DNA from: JAWWBG01 sp033721095
GTDB taxonomy: Bacteria; Actinomycetota; Nitriliruptoria; Nitriliruptorales; Nitriliruptoraceae
Reading direction: 5' to 3'
DNA length: 19,811 nt
Assembly (NCBI GenBank): GCA_033721095.1
Contig: JAWWBG010000016.1
Span: forward strand, 1-19,811
Below are positions 14,327 through 19,811 of the stretch, in pieces. The notes beneath the pieces were generated by a model. It was not told the origin of the DNA and did not search any database. It saw only the letters and a program-made list of their open reading frames with translations. A program made the position numbers and the translations under genes. How positions within the stretch are numbered: the stretch's first letter is position 1; each line of letters begins with the position of its first letter.

Positions 14327-15694
14327 ATGGATGACCGAACCGCACGGGTGGTCCGGGCCGACCACGAGGTCGTCTGGCATCCCTTCACCCAGCAGCGCCA
14401 GTGGCTCGAGACGACGCCATTGGTCATCGACTCGGGCGCGGGTTGCTGGCTGACGACGACGGACGGGCGACGACTGCTGGACGGCAACTCGTCGCTGTGG
14501 GTCAACGTGTGGGGGCACGATCGCCCCGAGATCGTCGAGGCCATCCGCACGCAGGCCGAGCGGCTCCCGCATGCGACCTTCCTGGGACTCACCAACGAGC
14601 CTGCGGTTGCGGTCGCCAAGCAGCTGATCGAGTTGGCGCCCGGTGACCTGTCACGGGTGTTCTTCTCCGAGAACGGTGCGGCGGCGGTCGAGGTGGCCAT
14701 CAAGATGGCCTATGCCTACTGGCAGCACCGGGGCGAGTCCGATCGCACGACGTTCGTCTGCCTCGACAACGCCTATCACGGCGACACGCTCGGCGCGGTG
14801 AGCGTTGGTGGCATCGACACGTTCCATGAGCTGTACGGGCCGCTGTTGTTCGAGACGCTGCGAGTCCCGTCGCCGTACTGCTACCGCTGCCCGCTCGCGC
14901 TCGAGTACCCGTCGTGCGAGCTGGCGTGTGCCGACGCCCTCGACGATGTCCTGGCCGAGCAGGGCGATCGCGTGGCAGCCGTCATCACCGAGCCGCTGGT
15001 CCAGGGCGCCGCCGGCATCATCACGGCTCCGGACGGGCACCTGCGGCGGTTGCGCGAGATCTGCGACCGTCACGGGGTCCTGCTGATCGTCGACGAGATT
15101 GCCACGGGCTTCGGCCGTACAGGCGCCATCTTCGCGTCCGATCTCGAAGGCGTGGCCCCCGACCTCATGTGCGTGGGCAAGGGGCTGACCGGCGGCTACC
15201 TGCCCATGAGTGCAACACTGACGACCGAACAGATCCACGACGCGTTCCTGGGTGACCCCACTGACGGCAGGACCCTCTACCACGGCCACTCGTACTCGGG
15301 GAACCCGCTCGCTGCGGCCGCGGCCCTGGCCAATCTGAAGCTCGTCGACAGCGAGGACCTCGCGGCGCTCAGCGCGCGGAAGGCCGCGGTGCTCGCCGAC
15401 GCCCTCGGCGCCTTCGAGAGCGTCCGCCATGCCGGTGACGTGCGCCAACGTGGACTGATGTGCGGCGTGGAGCTCGTCGCCGACCCTGACACGCGGACGC
15501 CGTTCGATCCCGCGCTGACCGTGGGCAAGCAGGTGTGTGACGCACTGGTCGACGACGGCATCATCCTGCGGCCGCTCGGCGACGTGCTCGTTCTCATGCC
15601 GGCTCCGGCGATGGCGGATGACGACATCCGGCACCTCGTCGAGTCCACGGCCAAGGCCGCCGACCGTGTCACGCGCGCGCTCGCGACCTCGTGA
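14327..15694 (+). CDS. bioA: Adenosylmethionine-8-amino-7-oxononanoate aminotransferase (BioA)
   Basis: BioA converts KAPA to 7,8-diaminopelargonate (DAPA) using a PLP cofactor. The 455-residue sequence has W-H-P-F-T-Q (17-22) near the N terminus, the phosphate-binding S-E-N-G-A-A-A-V-E (115-123), Y-H-G-D-T (150-154), the cofactor Asp256 in V-D-E-I-A-T-G-F-G-R-T-G, and the PLP lysine Lys285 in V-G-K-G-L-T-G-G-Y-L-P. H-G-H-S-Y-S-G-N-P-L-A follows. Residues 185-201 hold four cysteines (C-x2-C-x8-C-x3-C), which E. coli BioA lacks to my knowledge. An in-frame GTG at 14303 is an alternative start, but it lies upstream of the -10 candidate, so ATG 14327 is preferred. It is first of five tightly packed biotin genes. 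Confidence 0.95.
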   Translation: MDDRTARVVRADHEVVWHPFTQQRQWLETTPLVIDSGAGCWLTTTDGRRLLDGNSSLWVNVWGHDRPEIVEAIRTQAERLPHATFLGLTNEPAVAVAKQLIELAPGDLSRVFFSENGAAAVEVAIKMAYAYWQHRGESDRTTFVCLDNAYHGDTLGAVSVGGIDTFHELYGPLLFETLRVPSPYCYRCPLALEYPSCELACADALDDVLAEQGDRVAAVITEPLVQGAAGIITAPDGHLRRLREICDRHGVLLIVDEIATGFGRTGAIFASDLEGVAPDLMCVGKGLTGGYLPMSATLTTEQIHDAFLGDPTDGRTLYHGHSYSGNPLAAAAALANLKLVDSEDLAALSARKAAVLADALGAFESVRHAGDVRQRGLMCGVELVADPDTRTPFDPALTVGKQVCDALVDDGIILRPLGDVLVLMPAPAMADDDIRHLVESTAKAADRVTRALATS

Positions 15695-16869
15695 TGGGAT
15701 CGCACGAGCGGATCGAGGACTGGCTTGCTGGCGAGCTGGCCGCCATCGACGAAGCGGGCCTGCGTCGGCATCTTCGGCACGTCCAAGGGCCACCCGGCCC
15801 GTGGATCGACATCGAGCTCGATGACGGGACCGAGCGACGGGTCCTGCACCTGTGCTCGAACAGCTACCTGGGCCTGGCCGGCGATCCACGGGTCGTGGCT
15901 GCTGCCGCCACAGCAGCCGAGCACCATGGGACGGGCACCGGCGCCTCCCGCCTCATCACGGGCTCGCAGCAGCCACACCGCGACCTGGAGGAGGATCTCG
16001 CCGACTGGCAGGGCAAGGAGGCAGCGACCCTCTTCTCCAGCGGCTACCTCGCCAACCTCGGCCTGCTGACCACGCTGGCGGGGCCGGGCGACACCATCGT
16101 GTCGGACGAGCGCAACCATGCGTCAGTCATCGATGGTTGTCGACTGTCGCGCGCATCCGTCCGCGTGTACGGACACGGTGACGTCGAACACGCCGAACGG
16201 CTGCTCTCCGATGCCCCCGGCCGGAGGTTGCTGGTCACCGACGGGGTCTTCTCGATGGACGGTGATGTCGCGCCGATCGCCGCGCTGTGCGATGTCGCGG
16301 AGCGCCACGGCGCCATGGTCGTGGTCGACGACGCGCACGGCGTCGGCGTTCTCGGTCCGGAGGGCGCAGGAACGGTGGCGGCGTCCGACTGCACCGAACG
16401 GGTGACGGCGATCGTCTCGACCCTCTCGAAGTCCCTGGCCTCGTCCGGCGGCGTCGTGGTTGGCAGCCGCAACCTCGTGGACCTCGTGCGCAACCGGGCT
16501 CGCTCCTTCATCTTCGACACGGCGCTCGGCGCACCGTCCGTCGGGGCCGCCCACGCGGCAGTGCGCATCGCTCGCACCGAGCCCGACCGACGCACAACGG
16601 CACGACGTCACGCCGCGACGTTGGCGGCCGAGCTCCGGCGCCTCGGCCTGGACGTCCTCGAACCAGCAGCATGCATCGTTCCCGTCCTGGTGGGTGACAA
16701 CCAGCGGGCCCTCGACCTGTCCCGGCGCCTACTGGAGGAGGGCGTGCTGGCCGTCGCCATCCGACCGCCAACCGTGGCACCGGGAAGCGCACGGCTGCGC
16801 CTGACGACGATGGCCACCCACACTGACGACGACATCCAGATGGCCATCAAGGCCTTCGACCTGCCATGA
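15694..16869 (+). CDS. bioF: 8-amino-7-oxononanoate synthase (BioF)
   Basis: BioF condenses a pimeloyl thioester with L-alanine to give KAPA, the first step of the biotin ring assembly. The 391-residue protein shows S-N-S-Y-L-G-L (55-61), the G-T-G-x-S-R motif (G-T-G-A-S-R, 81-86), H-x-S-V-I-D-G as N-H-A-S-V-I-D-G (141-148), D-D-A-H-G (212-216, PLP Asp and His) and the PLP lysine Lys246 in S-T-L-S-K-S-L. These identify the alpha-oxoamine synthase family; placement between bioA and bioD makes BioF the clear choice. The start ATG overlaps the bioA stop (TGATG); a GTG one codon upstream is possible. The stop overlaps bioD (ATGA). Confidence 0.94.
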   Translation: MGSHERIEDWLAGELAAIDEAGLRRHLRHVQGPPGPWIDIELDDGTERRVLHLCSNSYLGLAGDPRVVAAAATAAEHHGTGTGASRLITGSQQPHRDLEEDLADWQGKEAATLFSSGYLANLGLLTTLAGPGDTIVSDERNHASVIDGCRLSRASVRVYGHGDVEHAERLLSDAPGRRLLVTDGVFSMDGDVAPIAALCDVAERHGAMVVVDDAHGVGVLGPEGAGTVAASDCTERVTAIVSTLSKSLASSGGVVVGSRNLVDLVRNRARSFIFDTALGAPSVGAAHAAVRIARTEPDRRTTARRHAATLAAELRRLGLDVLEPAACIVPVLVGDNQRALDLSRRLLEEGVLAVAIRPPTVAPGSARLRLTTMATHTDDDIQMAIKAFDLP

Positions 16870-17537
16870 GCGGCTGGCTCGTGACCGGCACGGACACCGG
16901 CGTCGGCAAGACGTTGACCTCGGCCGCAATCTGCACGTGTCTCGTCGCCGCCGGCCACGAGCCCACCTACGTAAAGCCCGTCCAGTCAGGGTCTGCGGAC
17001 GGCGACGACGACGCGGCCGACGTGCGCGCCCTGGCCGGCGTCCCAACCGTGACGGGGGTCACCCTCGGCCCGGCACTTGCGCCGGCCGTTGCGGCCCGCC
17101 TCGCCGGCGAACAGCTGACCGGGACGGACCTGCTGGCAGCCGTCACACCGGACCTCCACCGACCGCTCGTGGTGGAGGGCGCCGGCGGACTGCTGGTGGA
17201 ACTGGGCACGGACGGGACGACCATCGTGGAGCTCGCGCACGCTCTCGAGCTGCCCGTCGTGGTCGTCGCACGCCCCGGACTCGGGACGCTCAACCACACT
17301 GCGTTGACGTTGGAGGCTGCCGCCAACCACCGACTCGCGGTGGCCGGCGTGATCATCTGCGGCGCAACCGATGCGCCCGACCTGGCCGAGCAGACCAATG
17401 TCGCCGAGCTCCAGCGCCTCTCGGAGGGACGGTTGCTCGGCATCATTCCCCACCTCGACGACGTGACGCCCGAAGCACTGTCCGCAGCGCCCGCATGGCT
17501 CGGTCCGCTGTTCGGCGGCTCCTGGTCGCTCGCGTAG
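16866..17537 (+). CDS. bioD: ATP-dependent dethiobiotin synthetase (BioD)
   Basis: BioD closes the ureido ring of DAPA with CO2 and ATP to form dethiobiotin. The 223-residue protein carries the P-loop G-T-D-T-G-V-G-K-T (8-16), the substrate Lys37 in V-K-P-V-Q-S-G, the metal-binding Glu104 in V-E-G-A-G-G-L-L-V, and G-L-G-T-L-N-H-T (around 140). Length and motifs are normal for the family. It overlaps bioF by 4 nt (ATGA), and bioB starts 29 nt after its TAG stop, the longest gap inside the operon. Confidence 0.95.
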   Translation: MSGWLVTGTDTGVGKTLTSAAICTCLVAAGHEPTYVKPVQSGSADGDDDAADVRALAGVPTVTGVTLGPALAPAVAARLAGEQLTGTDLLAAVTPDLHRPLVVEGAGGLLVELGTDGTTIVELAHALELPVVVVARPGLGTLNHTALTLEAAANHRLAVAGVIICGATDAPDLAEQTNVAELQRLSEGRLLGIIPHLDDVTPEALSAAPAWLGPLFGGSWSLA

Positions 17538-17566
17538 CCTCCGCCCCAGTCCTCCTCCGAGTCACC

Positions 17567-18634
17567 GTGACCACTCCCCCACGCGACGCAGACGGCGTTG
17601 CAGCGTTCGTCGCGGACCCTGCCCGCCTCGTTGCCGACGTCGAGGAGCGACTCCTCACCGAGCAGCGCGAGATCGATCCTGCACACGCCTACGCGCTCGC
17701 CGAAATCGATCCGTTGACGCCGTTGGGTTCTGGCACCGTTCTCGACGCCCTCCTCGATCTCGCACACCGCGTCCGCCTGGCCTGGACCGCCCCCGAGGTC
17801 GCACTCGAATCGATCGTCTCCGGCAAGACCGGCGGCTGTCCCGAGGACTGCTCCTTCTGCTCGCAGTCATCGGCATTCCCGAGCAACGTCAAGCCCCAAC
17901 CACTGCTCACCGAACCCGAGGTGCTCACGGCTGCCGCAGACGCCGAGGCGCAGGGGGCAACCGAGTTCTGCATCGTGTACGCCGTACGCGGGCCCGATGA
18001 ACGGCTGATGGAGAACATCCTGCGGCTCACCGCGGTCGTTCGGTCACAGACCCGGATGTCCGTCGCCGTCTCGGCGGGGATCCTCACGGCCGAGCAGGCG
18101 GCAGCCCTCGCCGATGCCGGCGTCGTCAAGTACAACCACAACCTCGAGACGGCGCGTTCGTACTTCGAGCAGATCGTCACCACCCACTCGTGGGAGGAGC
18201 GCTGGGCCACGCTCGACCGGGTCCGATCGCACGGGATGGAGGTCTGCACCGGCGGCATCGTCGGCATGGGCGAGACGCCGACCCAACGAGCCGAGCTCGC
18301 GCTCGAGCTCGCCGAGTTCCGGCCCACCGAGACGCCGCTCAATTTCCTCAATCCCCGGCCGGGCACGCCGCTGGCCGAGCAGCAGGTGCTGACCCCGAGC
18401 GAGGCGCTGCACGCCATCGCGCTGTTTCGGCTGGTCCTGCCTTGGACGCTGCTGCGACTGGCCGGTGGCCGCGAGGTCGCGCTCAGGGACGTCGCGTCGG
18501 CCGGGATCCTCGGAGGCGTCAACGGCCTCATCATCGGCAACTACCTGACCACCCTCGGCCGGGCTCCGCAGCAGGACCTGCAGTTGCTCCGTGACCTGGA
18601 CGTGCCGGTCCGCGCCTTCCAGGACGTGCTGTAG
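17567..18634 (+). CDS. bioB: Biotin synthase (BioB), BsaP-dependent type with a missing cluster cysteine
   Basis: BioB is the radical-SAM enzyme that inserts sulfur into dethiobiotin. The 355-residue protein has the [4Fe-4S]/SAM motif C-x3-C-x2-C (Cys91, 95, 98), Cys135 in E-F-C-I-V, Cys227 in E-V-C-T-G-G-I-V-G-M-G-E, Y-N-H-N-L-E-T (189-195), N-F-L-N-P-R-P-G-T-P and L-R-L-A-G-G-R-E. These five are its only cysteines: the position of E. coli Cys128, a ligand of the sulfur-donating [2Fe-2S] cluster, is Ala167. Mycobacterial BioBs, which need BsaP, are likewise altered there, and a bsaP-like gene follows 4 nt downstream. GTG 17567 is the only suitable start after bioD; its ribosome binding site is weak. 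An upstream reading over bioD is a shadow. Confidence 0.95.
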   Translation: MTTPPRDADGVAAFVADPARLVADVEERLLTEQREIDPAHAYALAEIDPLTPLGSGTVLDALLDLAHRVRLAWTAPEVALESIVSGKTGGCPEDCSFCSQSSAFPSNVKPQPLLTEPEVLTAAADAEAQGATEFCIVYAVRGPDERLMENILRLTAVVRSQTRMSVAVSAGILTAEQAAALADAGVVKYNHNLETARSYFEQIVTTHSWEERWATLDRVRSHGMEVCTGGIVGMGETPTQRAELALELAEFRPTETPLNFLNPRPGTPLAEQQVLTPSEALHAIALFRLVLPWTLLRLAGGREVALRDVASAGILGGVNGLIIGNYLTTLGRAPQQDLQLLRDLDVPVRAFQDVL

Positions 18635-18638
18635 CGCC

Positions 18639-18905
18639 ATGACGCGCGGCGAGGATGTTCCGAGGCCGTGGCCATCGCCGACACGGACGAACGACGAAGG
18701 GTTCTGCGGTCACTGCGGGCAGGCCCAGGTCGACGGACACGATTGCGTGTCCGGTGACGCCCTTGATCCCGAGCGCTGGTGCCGTCGCTGTGGACGCCGC
18801 CTGGACGTCCAGGTTTTTCCGACCTCGGTCCGGGCAACCTGCCGGCGCTGCGACGACGTCCATCCGTCCCGACCGCCGGGATTGGCGTCGCACCCCGGCA
18901 GCTGA
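18639..18905 (+). CDS. bsaP: BsaP-like biotin synthase auxiliary protein (Cys-rich)
   Basis: The 88-residue protein has seven cysteines in pairs: C23-x2-C26, C36, C48-x2-C51-G-R-R and C68-x2-C71, with L-D-V-Q-V-F-P-T-S between the last two pairs. The C-x2-C pairs could hold zinc or an Fe-S cluster. In Mycobacterium tuberculosis the small gene Rv1590 (bsaP), next to bioB, is required for BioB to make biotin from dethiobiotin, and homologs occur beside bioB in many actinobacteria. Position (4 nt after bioB, same strand), size and the Cys pattern support the same call here. It is made from memory of the family, without an alignment. A generic zinc-ribbon protein is the alternative. Confidence 0.75.
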   Translation: MTRGEDVPRPWPSPTRTNDEGFCGHCGQAQVDGHDCVSGDALDPERWCRRCGRRLDVQVFPTSVRATCRRCDDVHPSRPPGLASHPGS

Positions 18906-18921
18906 TCAGGTCCATGGATCA

Positions 18922-18962
18922 GCCGCTGCGGGGACGCCGCCGGGCGTCGAGGCCGCGGCGGC
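18922..18962 (+). terminator. Stem-loop after bsaP, probable end of the biotin operon
   Basis: The lower stem GCCGCTGCGG (18922-18931) pairs with 18953-18962, nine Watson-Crick pairs plus one G-U. The upper stem GACGCC/GGCGTC (18933-18938 with 18943-18948) closes a 4-nt loop. The stems are joined by a small internal loop. There is no T-tract, as is common for actinobacterial terminators. It sits 17 nt after the bsaP stop and before the next promoter candidate. Confidence 0.5.
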
Positions 18963-18979
18963 GCAATCCCGCGCGCGGC

Positions 18980-18985
18980 TACGGT
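18980..18985 (+). promoter_or_regulatory. Candidate -10 box for the final MFS gene
   Basis: TACGGT ends 7 nt before the GTG at 18993, the spacing that places the transcript start on the start codon. No Shine-Dalgarno or clear -35 box is visible. Confidence 0.35.
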
Positions 18986-18992
18986 CAGAAGC

Positions 18993-19811
18993 GTGCAGGC
19001 GCATGACGATCCCGACGCCGTCGAGCCCACGTCCTCGGACCGCGGCTCGAGTCGCCCACGGACCGGGATGGAGCGCATCAGCCGCCTGACCGGGCGAGCG
19101 GCGGGATTGGCTGGACGCGGCGGCGTTCGGGGCGCGAAGGCCGTTGGCCGCCACGTCAACACGCTGTTCACGCGTGACGGGAAGGGGTTTCGGGATCTGG
19201 CGCTGACCCATGCGACGGGCTCCGCCGGTGACACCCTGGTCGCGATTGCGTTGGCCGGGACCCTGTTCTTCTCGGTGCCGTCGACCGAGGCGCGCGGCAA
19301 CGTGGCCTTGTACCTGCTGTTGACCGTGGCGCCGTTCGCAATCATCGGCCCCGGCCTCGGCAGCCTGCTCGATCGGTTCCCGACCGCCTATCGCACCACG
19401 CTGATGGCGGCGTCCTCGACGCGCACCGTCGCCGCGCTCGTACTGATCTTCGCCTACGAGACCCTGTGGCTGTTCCCGCTCGCGTTCGTGCTGCTGGTCG
19501 CGTCTCGAACGCATGGCATCTCACGCAACGCGCTCATGCCCGTCGCGTTGGGCACCGACACCGAGCTGGTCGCGGCCAACGGACGGCTCGCCTGGATCGG
19601 TGTCCTCGGCGGCTCGGTCGCGGCAGCCGTGGGCGGGCTGGCTGTGTGGCTCATCGATGTTCCGGGACCGCTGTGGGTTGCCGTGATCGCGTTCCTGGTC
19701 TCGACGTGGACGGCAATGCTCGTCCCGGATCCCCAACCCCAGGATCGATCCGGCCCGCAGGCGGGGCGGTTTCGACCCGACCGGCCCCTCCGCCTTGCCC
19801 AGCTCGCAACC
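18993..19811 (+). CDS. MFS transporter, 3' truncated by window
   Basis: The frame is open from GTG 18993 to the last base (273 codons). Residues 1-60 are hydrophilic and Arg/Ser/Asp-rich. Membrane segments then begin near T-G-S-A-G-D-T-L-V-A-I-A-L-A-G, and the helix 2-3 loop is G-P-G-L-G-S-L-L-D-R-F (about residue 120). At least five segments lie inside the window, typical of the N-terminal half of an MFS permease; the substrate is unknown. The GTG is preferred for its -10 candidate, but ATG 19068, which would remove 25 residues, is a real alternative. It is separated from the biotin operon by a stem-loop, so it is probably an independent unit. It differs from the MFS gene at 11353 but shares the same general type. 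Confidence 0.75.
   Translation, partial: MQAHDDPDAVEPTSSDRGSSRPRTGMERISRLTGRAAGLAGRGGVRGAKAVGRHVNTLFTRDGKGFRDLALTHATGSAGDTLVAIALAGTLFFSVPSTEARGNVALYLLLTVAPFAIIGPGLGSLLDRFPTAYRTTLMAASSTRTVAALVLIFAYETLWLFPLAFVLLVASRTHGISRNALMPVALGTDTELVAANGRLAWIGVLGGSVAAAVGGLAVWLIDVPGPLWVAVIAFLVSTWTAMLVPDPQPQDRSGPQAGRFRPDRPLRLAQLAT

Noticed and set aside
13233..14453. Plus-strand open frame of 406 codons opposite the APH-kinase gene.
   Set aside because: It is antisense to a gene with complete kinase motifs and runs into bioA out of frame.
1..19811. CRISPR arrays, tRNA/rRNA genes, insertion sequences or prophage genes.
   Set aside because: I saw no direct repeat arrays, no tRNA-like cloverleaf and no transposase, integrase or phage motif. 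The gene content looks chromosomal and uniform in base use.

Overview
The window is about 19.8 kb of high-GC DNA with dense genes, many ATGA/TGATG/GTGA stop-start overlaps and several GTG starts. Two things point to an actinobacterium (Actinomycetota): a six-gene mce array with an actinobacterial-type MceG ATPase, and a biotin operon that ends in a bsaP-like gene. I cannot place it to genus. No rRNA, tRNA, CRISPR array, insertion sequence or transposase was seen.

Region 1 (1-9081, + strand) is a mammalian-cell-entry (Mce) lipid/sterol uptake operon. It has the 3' end of mceA, complete mceB-mceF, a Mce-associated membrane protein, a tandem universal stress protein and the MceG ATPase. Every junction overlaps or is 4 nt apart, so this reads as one transcript; the YrbE permease genes should lie just upstream. 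MceA-F would form the extracytoplasmic tunnel and MceG would power the permease. Oddities are a lipobox on MceD rather than MceE, an LPXTG-type cell-wall sorting signal at the C terminus of MceF, and a USP gene embedded before MceG.

Region 2 (9082-12573) holds an orphan ClpP with a DUF4870-like membrane protein, then a convergent NYN-domain RNase-like protein with two LOTUS/OST-HTH-like domains, and a divergent MFS transporter. An 8-bp perfect inverted repeat lies in the NYN/MFS divergent region.

Region 3 (12601-14267, - strand) is a translationally coupled pair: an APH-fold kinase like the kinase domain of ACAD10/ACAD11, and a HAD-like protein. Together they look like a split version of the N-terminal half of ACAD10.

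Region 4 (14268-18962, + strand) is a biotin operon, bioA-bioF-bioD-bioB-bsaP, that converts KAPA precursors (pimeloyl thioester plus alanine) to biotin. It diverges from the kinase gene across a 59-bp gap with a perfect 8-bp inverted repeat that carries both candidate -10 boxes. BioB has only five cysteines and lacks the one equivalent to E. coli Cys128, which fits its pairing with a BsaP-like auxiliary protein. A strong stem-loop follows bsaP. The window ends inside a second MFS transporter (18993 onward) that appears to have its own promoter and a near-leaderless GTG start.
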